From: Nevskia sp. | GTDB lineage: Bacteria > Pseudomonadota > Gammaproteobacteria > Nevskiales > Nevskiaceae | Direction: 5' to 3' | NCBI GenBank assembly: GCA_031291075.1 | Contig: JARLJS010000065.1 | Span: forward strand, 1 to 36,855 | Length of the DNA: 36,855 nucleotides | Notes under the pieces: model-generated | Databases searched by the model: none | What the model was told of the DNA's origin: nothing | Seen by the model: only the letters and a program-made list of their open reading frames with translations | Part shown: positions 1 through 6,487 of the stretch, in pieces | Position numbering within the stretch: the stretch's first letter is position 1 | How the letters are laid out: each line of letters begins with the position of its first letter | Program-made: the position numbers and the translations under genes

Positions 1-40
1 AATATTGTGGCGTTGAGAAAATTCAGGGGGCTGGAACATG

Positions 41-99
41 CGTTACCGCGATGAACCGCAGTTGCGGCTCCGCCCTATGTGGTTCATTCAGCGTTCGGC
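41..99 (+). repeat. attC-like site preceding cassette 1 (partial)
   Basis: The ATGAACC and GGTTCAT arms (54-60 and 81-87) form the L''/L' pair around a short loop. The core GTTCGGC is at 93-99, five bases after L', the usual spacing. I could not find a good RYYYAAC R'' box. The site is therefore either degenerate or belongs to a cassette that begins left of the window. Confidence 0.5.
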
Positions 100-102
100 A
101 TC

Positions 103-570
103 ATGAATCTCCCAGAGCCGCAAATCTTCGCGCTTCAACTCAAGCCACCGTCGAGCTACGAGGTGGTGCTTAATGGCGCATCACGTCCTGGTTTCAGCTC
201 GCCCGCCACTCTCGTCTGCCCAAAGCTTTACGTCGTAACTCAGTCGCAAGACATTCACTATGTCGGCGTTACCAATCGGCCAATGTCTTCTCGAATCAAT
301 CTCGGGTTAAAAGCAAAAGGCAAAGGTGGGTATCACGGTTACAAATGGAAAGGCATTAAGCTTCCGCTCCGCCTCCTCGTTTGGTCATTCCCGGACAAAA
401 CGAACAAAGGGTTCCTTAGAGAGCTTGAAACGGTAGAAGCAGAATTTGCATTCTTGGTGCGCAAGGACACAGGTCAATGGCCATTGAGCCAAACAGAAAT
501 TCATTTCTATCAAGCCACGGCGGCACATTTCGCCGCAGTAGTAGCAATGAAGGCGCTATGTGCGGAGTAA
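103..570 (+). CDS. Cassette 1: GIY-YIG-like nuclease domain protein
   Basis: A 155-residue protein. The ATG at 103 lies four bases after the cassette core, the usual placement for cassette genes. The segment LYVVTQSQDIHYVGVTNR (from about residue 43) resembles the GIY-YIG signature strand-turn-strand ('Y-I/V-x...Y-V-G-x-T-N-R'). Basic residues follow, and downstream there is a Glu in 'ELETVEAEF' that could be the metal-binding acidic residue of this fold. There is no signal peptide or membrane segment, so it should be cytoplasmic. The family covers homing, repair and restriction-type endonucleases, and small GIY-YIG proteins are a known class of cassette gene. The substrate is unknown. The family call rests on motif reading alone. 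Confidence 0.55.
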   Translation: MNLPEPQIFALQLKPPSSYEVVLNGASRPGFSSPATLVCPKLYVVTQSQDIHYVGVTNRPMSSRINLGLKAKGKGGYHGYKWKGIKLPLRLLVWSFPDKTNKGFLRELETVEAEFAFLVRKDTGQWPLSQTEIHFYQATAAHFAAVVAMKALCAE

Positions 571-579
571 AGAACCAGG

Positions 580-670
580 GCCGAACAAGCGGCTCCAAGA
601 CGATCGCAAAATCGCTACGCGCTTTTAGTCCCTCCCGTTTGTCGGCGGCGCTTGAGCAGCGGCGTTGGGC
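580..670 (+). repeat. attC site of cassette 1
   Basis: R'' is GCCGAAC (580-586) and R' is GTTGGGC (664-670), giving a 91-bp site. L'' GCTCcAAG and L' CTTGAGC pair with one unpaired base on the L'' side. That extrahelical base is what gives the bottom strand its identity for IntI. R'' is the exact complement of the start of cassette 1 at 94-99. Confidence 0.85.
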
Positions 671-682
671 AGCCCAAAAGCC

Positions 683-1246
683 ATGCATGAGCTGATCTCA
701 CTTCTTAAGTCAGACCTGAACGCAGCCAATGCCTTCGGAGCGCTTGCGAGTGCGGCCGCTGCATTCCTTGCATTAGTGGTATCTGCAATCTCGGTTGGAA
801 TTTCCATCTGGGCGATGCGGCTTCAGCGGCAGCACAATGAACTTTCTGTTCGCCCTCTCGCAGAGGTTACCGTCGCAGACTATGAAAACAGCTTGCGTGT
901 GAAGCTCAGGAACAATGGAACGGGTCCCATGATCGTCACAGGGATAGAGGTTTCAGATGGACACAGCGCCAAAGCGTGCGTTGTGGAGTGGATGCCGTCT
1001 TTACCTAAAGGCAGGCCTTGGACCACCTTCTCACATGATCTAAAAGATAGAACCCTTCAACCTGGTAGTGCGATCGTGCTTCTTGAACTCACCGAACATC
1101 AAGGAGAACAGGACTTTGCCTCGTGTCGAGACTTAATTCGGGCTGCACTTGCGCCGTTGACCATCACCGTTGATTACACGGATATATACAACAAGGCTAT
1201 GCCGAAGCGTATCAAGGCACTGTCGTGGTTCGGGCGCCGCAAGTGA
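683..1246 (+). CDS. Cassette 2: single-span membrane protein of unknown function
   Basis: A 187-residue protein starting at the ATG at 683, 13 bases after the core site. The TTG at 665 is inside the core and is rejected. A hydrophobic segment at about residues 18-46 (Ala/Val/Ile-rich, ending IWAMRLQRQ) anchors it. It is followed by a soluble region containing 'LRNNGTGPMIVTGIEV', which looks like a small beta-sandwich. The basic C-terminal end (WFGRRK) runs to two bases before the R'' box. I recognise no catalytic motif. Membrane proteins of about this plan are common among anonymous integron cassettes. Function is not assigned. Confidence 0.7.
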   Translation: MHELISLLKSDLNAANAFGALASAAAAFLALVVSAISVGISIWAMRLQRQHNELSVRPLAEVTVADYENSLRVKLRNNGTGPMIVTGIEVSDGHSAKACVVEWMPSLPKGRPWTTFSHDLKDRTLQPGSAIVLLELTEHQGEQDFASCRDLIRAALAPLTITVDYTDIYNKAMPKRIKALSWFGRRK

Positions 1247-1247
1247 T

Positions 1248-1325
1248 GCCCAACCATCGGCTCCATCCGACGTCCCTGCCGCCGCTTCGCGCCGTCAGGG
1301 CCACGGGTGAACCGGGGCGTTGGGC
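1248..1325 (+). repeat. attC site of cassette 2
   Basis: R'' is GCCCAAC (1248-1254) and R' is GTTGGGC (1319-1325), giving 78 bp. R'' exactly complements the start of cassette 2 at 665-670. The L arms (GGCTCC... and ...GGTGAACC) pair only partly by eye. The central loop is GC-rich. Confidence 0.85.
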
Positions 1326-1332
1326 TTAACTG

Positions 1333-1473
1333 ATGAGCACCAAGCGCGTAGTGGTTTCTGCGGTTCGAATAGTCACGACTCTCATTGTTGTGGGCGGGTT
1401 GCTATTCGCTGTGTCCGCCTATTCGCGAAGCAACGATTTGATCGGACGCACCGATATTGTAGTGGCATCATGA
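1333..1473 (+). CDS. Cassette 3: short membrane peptide, possibly a gene cut by a stop codon
   Basis: The ATG at 1333 lies seven bases after the core and opens a 46-residue ORF with one hydrophobic segment (about residues 9-29, VSAVRIVTTLIVVGGLLFAV). It stops at a TGA at 1471-1473. The same frame then continues open for another 48 codons to a TAG at 1618-1620, just before the attC. The usual cassette plan fills the space up to attC with one gene. So the original product may have been about 95 residues, and this copy may carry a nonsense mutation. A frame-shifted alternative ORF over the same stretch is Cys/His/Arg-rich and looks non-coding. Confidence 0.5.
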   Translation: MSTKRVVVSAVRIVTTLIVVGGLLFAVSAYSRSNDLIGRTDIVVAS

Positions 1474-1629
1474 TTGGTTCGGATAGCCACAACCGATGCT
1501 CGGATTTCGTTCGAAACTGGAAATCATTTGAACATCGGGCTTCGTGGCGCTTGCCATTGTTCGTTGCCAATTGCTCACGGCGTTTTAGCTGACAGCGGGC
1601 GAGCTTTCTGCAATGACTAGGCCCCCGGC

Positions 1630-1710
1630 GCTCAAGGGGACAGCTCGCCTAAGCGCATCTGCACTCCTCTATTTCGGTGCGACGAACCGCCGCTTAGCTC
1701 TGTGTTGGAC
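1630..1710 (+). repeat. attC site of cassette 3
   Basis: R' is GTTGGAC at 1704-1710. The arms CTAAGCG and CGCTTAG (about 1649-1655 and 1691-1697) pair perfectly as L''/L'. The best R'' candidate is GCTCAAG at 1630-1636, off consensus at its last base and one mismatch from the complement of TTGGGC at 1320. The boundary on the left is less sure than for the other sites. Confidence 0.65.
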
Positions 1711-1713
1711 GCC

Positions 1714-2010
1714 ATGAAAGCTAGTCGGAAAGTTGTGTGGCATGGGCCACTCGCAATAGGTCTCGTTAGCGGTGGCTGGCGGGGGAACATCGACGCGCAT
1801 CGCAGAGTGGCTGAGCACGCAAGGCTAATGCAGGAGCATATGGGTTGGGTTTGCGCTACGGGATTTGGAGAACGGATTTTTATCGGCACGGTTGTTGGTT
1901 TGCTCGCAGGTGTGATGTTTGCCGTAGTTGTCGCGCGGCTGTTATTAAGGATTTTCGCTCAACAGGACGCTCAAACCGGCGGGCCCACCGGTGGCGGGTC
2001 TGCGGCTTAG
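1714..2010 (+). CDS. Cassette 4: small membrane protein, C-terminus encoded inside its attC
   Basis: A 98-residue protein with its ATG at 1714, three bases after the core. A hydrophobic stretch (about residues 53-76, including GTVVGLLAGVMFAVVVARLLL) predicts one membrane span near the C-terminus. The last ~17 codons (Gly/Thr/Ala-rich) lie inside the attC hairpin that starts at 1957, and the stop is at 2008-2010. This is odd, because cassette genes usually end before R''. No family is recognised. Confidence 0.6.
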   Translation: MKASRKVVWHGPLAIGLVSGGWRGNIDAHRRVAEHARLMQEHMGWVCATGFGERIFIGTVVGLLAGVMFAVVVARLLLRIFAQQDAQTGGPTGGGSAA

Positions 2011-2023
2011 CGCGGCGTTAGCC
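1957..2023 (+). repeat. attC site of cassette 4
   Basis: R'' is GCTCAAC (1957-1963), a full RYYYAAC match, and R' is GTTAGCC (2017-2023), giving 67 bp. L'' TCAAACCG can pair with L' CGGCTTA with a bulge. R'' differs at two positions from the complement of this cassette's own start, so pairing across R''/R' is weaker than at the neighbouring sites. Confidence 0.7.
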
Positions 2024-2026
2024 GTC

Positions 2027-2563
2027 ATGAAAGTTCCCCTTACACTCGCCCTCCTTCTGGTCACTGCTGGCGCTATCGCCCAGGAGGGTTGGCGCAACGC
2101 TCAAGGCCACGCCGCACCCGACACGCATGCACGACGGTCGGTAGGTGGCTTTGGAGGCTGGGTCGTCGTCACGTCCGATGCGGACTGGAAGCAGAAGTGG
2201 GAAACGCCATCAAATACCATTCCAAACTTCACTGAGACGAAGAGCGTGGCTCTGGGCAAGCAGATATTTGTCCTAACATTCTTTGCCAATCCGCAGATCA
2301 ATGCTGACGGAGCGGCACAAGTTACGTGCGATCTTGATGTAATCAGACCCAATGGCACGTCCTCAGTCCATCAAGACGGCGCCGTATGCTTCAAAGGCAC
2401 TTTGAAAGAGCCGCGCATGACGTACTTGTCGGCTCCTGTAGTTGGATTTGTCGGAGATCCAGGTGATCCACTCGGAACGTGGCTGGTGCGGATAACCTTG
2501 CACGATAACGTGAGGCATGTCGCAGTGTCTCTGAAAACATCATTCGAACTCGTCGAGAAATGA
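2027..2563 (+). CDS. Cassette 5: exported protein of unknown function
   Basis: A 178-residue protein with its ATG at 2027, three bases after the core. The N-terminus MKVPLTLALLLVTAGAIAQ is a clear Sec signal peptide, with cleavage likely after AIA. The mature part has a 'GGFGGWVVVTSDADWKQKWETP' region and two Cys about 25 residues apart (in VTCDLD and AVCFKG), which could form a disulfide. It ends in a beta-strand-like pattern. It should be periplasmic. The gene stops one base before its R'' box. No known domain is recognised. Exported cassette products are common. Confidence 0.7.
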   Translation: MKVPLTLALLLVTAGAIAQEGWRNAQGHAAPDTHARRSVGGFGGWVVVTSDADWKQKWETPSNTIPNFTETKSVALGKQIFVLTFFANPQINADGAAQVTCDLDVIRPNGTSSVHQDGAVCFKGTLKEPRMTYLSAPVVGFVGDPGDPLGTWLVRITLHDNVRHVAVSLKTSFELVEK

Positions 2564-2564
2564 C

Positions 2565-2629
2565 GGCTAACCAAGTGCTCCAGCCGAGGTCGTCGTAGCC
2601 GCTTCTCGGCTCCTCCGCACCGGTTGAGC
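2565..2629 (+). repeat. attC site of cassette 5, last of the array
   Basis: R'' is GGCTAAC (2565-2571), the exact complement of TTAGCC at 2018. R' is GTTGAGC (2623-2629), giving 65 bp. AGCCGAG and CTCGGCT form perfect L arms. No further cassette ORF follows. The next gene is in opposite orientation and ends at 2680, so this appears to be the far end of the array. Confidence 0.85.
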
Positions 2630-2679
2630 ACAAGCGATAGCCGGCGGCATGCTGGGCAGTACCTGTACCCTGCCGACCG

Positions 2680-4317
2680 CTACGGATTCACCCCGGTGAT
2701 CGACCCCGGCAGCGCCGCCTCGATCACGATGAAAGGCGCCCAGAAGTTGCACTTGTGCTCCCGGGTGTGCGTCGGCAGCGCCTGCGGCGCTGGCGGCACC
2801 AGGGCGGTCACCTCGTCGGTCGCTGGATCGTAACGGCGCCAGGCGGAGCCTGCGGACGCGGCGGGCCGGCCCGTGCGCGCGAATTCGGTCCACGCGCTCA
2901 TCATCGCGTTCGACAATGACTGCTCGGCGCTGGAGAACGTCGCCCCGTAGGGACTGTCCGCCACCAGCGCGGGGAACAGGTAGGGCAGCTCGCTGCTGTG
3001 GAAAGCCCCCATGTCGAGCGTGGTGACCTTGGGCGGCGAGAACCGGTAGGCGTTCTCGTCACTGAACTCGTAGGCGAACACCGGGACATACCTGGCCAGC
3101 AGCTCCTCGGTCACGCGGGCCGAGCAGGCGAATCCGCCGTCGGTGTATAGCGAGGCATAGGCGAGGTCCGGGCTGTCGTAGTCGCTCAAGGGATAGAACG
3201 CGAGGGCGAAGGGTGCCGTCAGCGGACCGAGCAGAGCCTTGACCGCCGCGGGATAGTCGGCGGCCTGCAGGGGACCGCTCTGCAGGTCGAAGCTGTTGGC
3301 GGTGAACAGGCGCGCCTCGTCGTGGGTGTGGCCGTTCAACACCGGCACCCGGTTGAATGTCCCAAGCAGGAACGCGGTCATCGGCTGCATCGGCAGGGTG
3401 GTCCCTCCGGTGACAGGGTTGAACGCCGTCAGCGCCTTCTGCGCATTGGAACTGGATTGGCTGGCGACGATGGCGGCCATCGACAGCCCGCGCAGGCAGC
3501 TCGCGTCCGAGGTGCTGGTGCAGCCTTGCGCGGTGGCGAAGGTCTCGCCCGCCTTCTCCGCGCTCTGCATCGTCGGCAGCCGCACGTCGAAGGTGCCGCT
3601 TTGCACGATAGCCTGGTGGAACAGGCCCTTGGCCCCCGGCGAAGCGAGCTGATCGACCACGCTCTGGCCGCCGGCCGACTCGCCGAAGATGGTGACGTTG
3701 GCGGCATCGCCGCCGAACGCGGCGATGTTCTTCCTGACCCAGGCCAGCGCGGCCTGCTGGTCCATCAGGCCGTAGTCGCCGGTGGAGTGCTTGCTGTCTT
3801 CCGCGGCCAGCGCCGGATGCGAGAGGAAGCCGAGCCAGCCGAGGCGGTAGTTGATGGTGACGACGATGACGTCGCCGGTCACGGCCAGCGCCGACCCGTC
3901 ATAACGGGCGCCGGTCCCTTCGACGAAGGCGCCACCGTGGATCCAGGCCATCACCGGCTTGGACGGCTTGCCACCCTGCGGCACGTAGACGTTGAGGTAC
4001 AGGCAGTCCTCGCTGCCGGCCGGCAGGCCGCCGCTGCCGGCCTGCGGGCAATCGGCCCCGCTGGCGACCGCCTGCAGCACCCCGGACCACGCGGATGCCG
4101 GCGCCGGCGCCTTCCAGCGCAAAGCCCCCACCGGCGGCGCCGCGTAGGGAATCCCGAGATATTGGTTGGTCTGATTCGCCTGGATGCCGGCGATCATGCC
4201 GGCGGGCGCGGCGATCACCGGGGCCCCGGGCGACGCGCCGGCAAGGGTGACGAACGAGCTGGCGCAAAGCATGGCCCAGGCGGCAACGGCCGGCCTGCGG
4301 TACTTGAGTGCTGTCAT
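2680..4317 (-). CDS. Secreted type-B carboxylesterase (alpha/beta hydrolase)
   Basis: A 545-residue protein. The ATG at 4317 is chosen because a signal peptide follows (basic KYRR, a hydrophobic core to about residue 28). A longer upstream reading is Arg/Pro-rich and unlikely. The mature part has the type-B carboxylesterase plan: QYLGIPYAAPPVG near the N-terminus, SEDCLYLNVYVP, the oxyanion-hole stretch WIHGGAF, and the nucleophile elbow GESAGG (Ser214). Triad partners are probably Glu334 (THDEAR) and His440 (GAFHSSELPYLF). It would hydrolyse carboxylic esters in the periplasm or outside the cell. The natural substrate cannot be read from sequence. It ends about 50 bp from the cassette array. 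Confidence 0.9.
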   Translation of the reverse strand: MTALKYRRPAVAAWAMLCASSFVTLAGASPGAPVIAAPAGMIAGIQANQTNQYLGIPYAAPPVGALRWKAPAPASAWSGVLQAVASGADCPQAGSGGLPAGSEDCLYLNVYVPQGGKPSKPVMAWIHGGAFVEGTGARYDGSALAVTGDVIVVTINYRLGWLGFLSHPALAAEDSKHSTGDYGLMDQQAALAWVRKNIAAFGGDAANVTIFGESAGGQSVVDQLASPGAKGLFHQAIVQSGTFDVRLPTMQSAEKAGETFATAQGCTSTSDASCLRGLSMAAIVASQSSSNAQKALTAFNPVTGGTTLPMQPMTAFLLGTFNRVPVLNGHTHDEARLFTANSFDLQSGPLQAADYPAAVKALLGPLTAPFALAFYPLSDYDSPDLAYASLYTDGGFACSARVTEELLARYVPVFAYEFSDENAYRFSPPKVTTLDMGAFHSSELPYLFPALVADSPYGATFSSAEQSLSNAMMSAWTEFARTGRPAASAGSAWRRYDPATDEVTALVPPAPQALPTHTREHKCNFWAPFIVIEAALPGSITGVNP

Positions 4318-4378
4318 GGATAGGTTCCGGTGGACGTGATGGCGTGACGCAAAGATGCCGCGGACGGCTTGGGCGACT

Positions 4379-4678
4379 TCACCCGGCCGGCGGGGCCGGT
4401 GGCGGATTCCGCCTCTCCTTGTGATCGCCGCGGAGCTGCCGCGTCGCGGCGGCGCAACCGGCGGACAGCTTGAAGCCTGGATTGGATTTACGGTAGGCCT
4501 TGAGGCACCTGAGCAGGCCGGTGCCGACTCTTTCACTGCCGCATTGGGCGGCGGCCGCGTCGGCGGCGCAAGCCTGGTCGACGGCCTGCGCGTCCTGCTT
4601 GAGCACCGGATCCGCGGCGATGGCCACGGACGAAACGACCAGCAAGCTCGCCGAAGCAAGCACACGAAAAGTCCTCAT
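4379..4678 (-). CDS. Small secreted Cys-rich-repeat protein
   Basis: A 99-residue protein. The ATG at 4678 starts MRTFRVLASASLLVVSSVAIAADP, a clear signal peptide cleaved near AIA/AD. The mature part contains four cysteines in the order ACAAD...QCG...RCLKAY...GCAAA. This resembles a single copy of the Cys-rich repeat found in small bacterial periplasmic proteins and in the eukaryotic Golgi GLG1 family. The tail is basic and Pro-rich. It lies 61 bp upstream of the carboxylesterase on the same strand and could be co-transcribed. Function is unknown. Confidence 0.65.
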   Translation of the reverse strand: MRTFRVLASASLLVVSSVAIAADPVLKQDAQAVDQACAADAAAAQCGSERVGTGLLRCLKAYRKSNPGFKLSAGCAAATRQLRGDHKERRNPPPAPPAG

Positions 4679-4831
4679 CTGCCCCCTCCCGCAGATTCTG
4701 CAGCTTATTCTGGGAAGACAATTTAACCCATCGCGAGCCACAGTTCCTCAAACGGCGCCCGGATCGGCCGGGGTCGGGACCCGGCAGCGGCGCTTGCCCC
4801 TGCCGGCAGGCGCCACCGGCGTGCCGGCGGG

Positions 4832-5000
4832 TCAGATGAAGAAGTCGGTCTTGTCCTTCCCCAGCAGCACGCCGCCGTAGTTGCGGCAGAACAGATCCGG
4901 GTTGTTGGCGAAATGCGCCCGGCCGGCGTTGATGTCCTGGAAAGTGCCGGGTGATGGCGTTGTCGGCGAAGATGCCGCGCGCGCCGGAGGCGGCGCGCAG
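4832..5000 (-). pseudogene. C-terminal remnant of an acyl-CoA-dehydrogenase-fold flavin monooxygenase
   Basis: Read on the minus strand, codons ending at the TGA at 4832-4834 give 'FQDINAGRAHFANNPDLF', then 'RNYGGVLLGKDKTDFFI'. This is the C-terminal pattern of HsaA/DszC-type monooxygenases (a D-x-x-A-G-R-A-H motif near the end). Just upstream, in another frame, comes 'LRAASGARGIFADNAITR', also typical of the same region. The two join if one T of the TTT at 4941-4943 is removed, so there is a one-base frameshift. A stop codon and unrelated sequence follow beyond 5000, so the N-terminal ~85% is gone. This is a decayed gene. It shows that the Rieske gene's left flank has been rearranged. Confidence 0.7.
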
Positions 5001-5069
5001 CCTGTGCCTTTATCGAATTACCGGGCTGTAGAGCGGACCGCACCTACATCACCGCGACTTTGTCCGTCA

Positions 5070-5083
5070 TTGATCTGGATCAA
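5070..5083 (+). promoter_or_regulatory. Perfect FNR/ANR/DNR-type box upstream of the Rieske gene
   Basis: TTGAT-CTGG-ATCAA is a perfect palindromic match to the Crp/Fnr-family consensus TTGAT-N4-ATCAA. Its centre is about 100 bp before the Rieske start codon. If it activates at -41.5, transcription would start near 5118. The rest of the 4679-5176 gap holds only the monooxygenase remnant and this site. Confidence 0.75.
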
Positions 5084-5176
5084 TCGCCGGGAGGGCCTTG
5101 TCATTCGAATGGACGAAGTCGGACGACGTCGCCGCCTCCAGAGTGGGCCGCACATCGAACCCACCGGAGACGGAAC

Positions 5177-6286
5177 ATGGTTGCTGTGGTCAAGGTCGCC
5201 AAAGCGGCCACACCGACGGAAACAAACGACATCAAGCCAGCCGCCGACCGCTACGCGCGCGGCTGGCACTGCCTGGGCCTCGCTGCGGACTACAGGGACG
5301 GCAAGCCGCACAGCATGAACATGTTCGGCACCCGCGTGGTGGTGTTCCAGGGCCAGGACGGCGCACTGCACGCGCTCAACGCCTGGTGCCCGCACATGGG
5401 GGCCGACCTCGGCCTGGGCCGCATCGAGGGCAATACCGTGGTGTGCCGCTTCCACGAATGGGGCTTCGGCACCGACGGCGGCTGCAAGCACATCCCCTAT
5501 GCCAAGCACATCCCGCCCAAGGCGCGCGTCAAGGCCTGGCCGACGCTGGAGGAAAACAAGCTGCTGTTCGTGTGGCACGACGCCGAAGGCGGCGCGCCGG
5601 ATCCCGGGCTCGCGGTGCCGCGCCTGCCGCAGGTGTTCTCCGACCAGTGGTCGGAGTGGAGCATGCTGCACTGGAAGATCGACAACAACTGCCGCGAGCT
5701 GGTCGACAACCTGGCCGACCTGGCCCACTTCGGGCCGGTGCATGGCTCGTCGAGCGTGGCGTACTTCGCCAACATCTTCGAAGGCCCCAAGGCCACGCAG
5801 GTGATGGTGGGCACCAACGAGCGCCTCGGCGGCGCCCGCAACCACCTGACCACGGTCGCCACCTATTTCGGCCCGGCCTGCCTGCTATGCAGCATGAGCG
5901 GCGAAGCGGACGGCATGCCGATCGAGTCGATCCTGTTCGTCAGCCACGTGCCGATCAACCAGACCAGCTTCGACCTGCGCTACGGCGTGCTGGTCAAGAA
6001 GATCCCGGGCCTGAGCGAGGAGCAGAACCAGGCCGTGATCAAGAACTACGTCGACCTCGCCGTAAAGGCGTTCTCCGAGGACGTCGAGATCTGGCACAAC
6101 AAGGTGCGCGTGGACATGCCGCTGCTCTGCGACGGCGACGGCCCGATCTACCAGCTGCGCCAGTGGTACGGTCAGTTCTACAAGGATGTGGACGACGTGC
6201 CGGTGGAACTCGGCAAGCGCCGGGTGATCGAGATCGACCACGGCATCGGCACCAAGCCGCCGCTGCAGCACGTGTTCGGGCTGTAG
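5177..6286 (+). CDS. Rieske non-heme iron oxygenase, terminal (alpha) subunit, KshA-like
   Basis: A 369-residue protein. The ATG at 5177 is preferred because GGAGACGGA precedes it and the longer upstream reading is Arg/Pro-rich. The Rieske [2Fe-2S] ligands are C71-x-H73 and C90-x2-H93. The mononuclear iron motif is N178-x2-D181-x2-H184-x4-H189. Length and motif spacing fit the KshA-type single-component oxygenase alpha subunits (steroid, morpholine and other side-chain or ring hydroxylases), rather than the ~450-residue benzoate/naphthalene type. No ferredoxin or reductase gene is adjacent, so electrons must come from elsewhere. It sits head-to-tail before the oligo-urea genes but has no sigma-54 site or GntR palindrome. 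A shared pathway is inference only. The substrate is unknown. Confidence 0.85.
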   Translation: MVAVVKVAKAATPTETNDIKPAADRYARGWHCLGLAADYRDGKPHSMNMFGTRVVVFQGQDGALHALNAWCPHMGADLGLGRIEGNTVVCRFHEWGFGTDGGCKHIPYAKHIPPKARVKAWPTLEENKLLFVWHDAEGGAPDPGLAVPRLPQVFSDQWSEWSMLHWKIDNNCRELVDNLADLAHFGPVHGSSSVAYFANIFEGPKATQVMVGTNERLGGARNHLTTVATYFGPACLLCSMSGEADGMPIESILFVSHVPINQTSFDLRYGVLVKKIPGLSEEQNQAVIKNYVDLAVKAFSEDVEIWHNKVRVDMPLLCDGDGPIYQLRQWYGQFYKDVDDVPVELGKRRVIEIDHGIGTKPPLQHVFGL

Positions 6287-6344
6287 CTTTCGCCACGGCG
6301 GACCGCGGCCGCCAGGGCATTTTCCGCACAGATACATAACGGTT

Positions 6345-6376
6345 GTTCCCCTCCCCCGCACGCGGGAGAGGGGAAC
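6345..6376 (+). terminator. Hairpin after the Rieske gene
   Basis: GTTCCCCTCCCCCGC and GCGGGAGAGGGGAAC form a 15-bp stem with one mismatch and a two-base loop, followed by AAAAC. On the plus strand there is no T tract after it, but GTTGTT precedes it. It may work as a terminator or be a dispersed palindromic repeat. It separates the Rieske unit from the sigma-54 promoter at 6435. Confidence 0.5.
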
Positions 6377-6434
6377 AAAACTGTGTGCAGCCGTTGGTCC
6401 GCCTCGCCAATCCGGGACCTGCCGCGCATGCGCA

Positions 6435-6449
6435 TGGCACAACGGTTGC
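6435..6449 (+). promoter_or_regulatory. Sigma-54 (RpoN) -24/-12 promoter of the biuH-like gene
   Basis: TGGCAC-AACGG-TTGC matches the sigma-54 consensus TGGCAC-N5-TTGC at every conserved base, with the invariant GG and GC at correct spacing. The expected start is near 6460. I found no convincing NtrC pair upstream. The closest sequence, around 6390, has the wrong spacing. Confidence 0.85.
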
Positions 6450-6460
6450 TTGTATACAAG
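6449..6460 (+). promoter_or_regulatory. Palindromic operator CTTGTATACAAG (copy 1)
   Basis: A perfect 12-bp palindrome whose first base is the C of the -12 element, so a bound protein would cover the -12 to +1 region. The core TTGTATACAA recurs at 8472 and 25282. The TTGT...ACAA half-site style fits GntR/FCD regulators, two of which are encoded in the window (7647 and 19706). Confidence 0.8.
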
Positions 6461-6487
6461 ACGAACCGACCCCGGAGCCCGGCGCAC

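Larger units (their letters stand above)
1..2629 (+). mobile_element. Distal part of an integron gene-cassette array (at least five cassettes)
   Basis: Five short plus-strand ORFs are each followed by an attC-like site ending in a GTTRRRY core: 93-99, 664-670, 1319-1325, 1704-1710, 2017-2023 and 2623-2629. In a cassette, the first bases after the cut G must pair with the R'' box of its own attC. Here TTCGGC (94) pairs with GCCGAA (580), TTGGGC (665) with GCCCAA (1248), and TTAGCC (2018) with GGCTAA (2565), all exactly. Cassettes 3 and 4 fit less well. Inferred cassettes are 94-664, 665-1319, 1320-1704, 1705-2017 and 2018-2623. No integrase or attI is visible. These should lie to the left of the window, because cassette ORFs point away from intI. 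Base composition is less GC-rich than the rest of the window. Confidence 0.88.

Noticed and set aside
1320-1592. 90-codon ORF in cassette 3 starting in the core site
   Set aside because: It begins within the recombination core. The product is Cys/His/Arg/Ser-rich and lacks any plausible domain. The ATG at 1333 in another frame has a better position and a membrane helix.
6385-6402. NtrC-like site upstream of the biuH-like sigma-54 promoter (GCAG...TGGTCC)
   Set aside because: The gap is four bases rather than five and both half-sites carry mismatches, so it is not supported.
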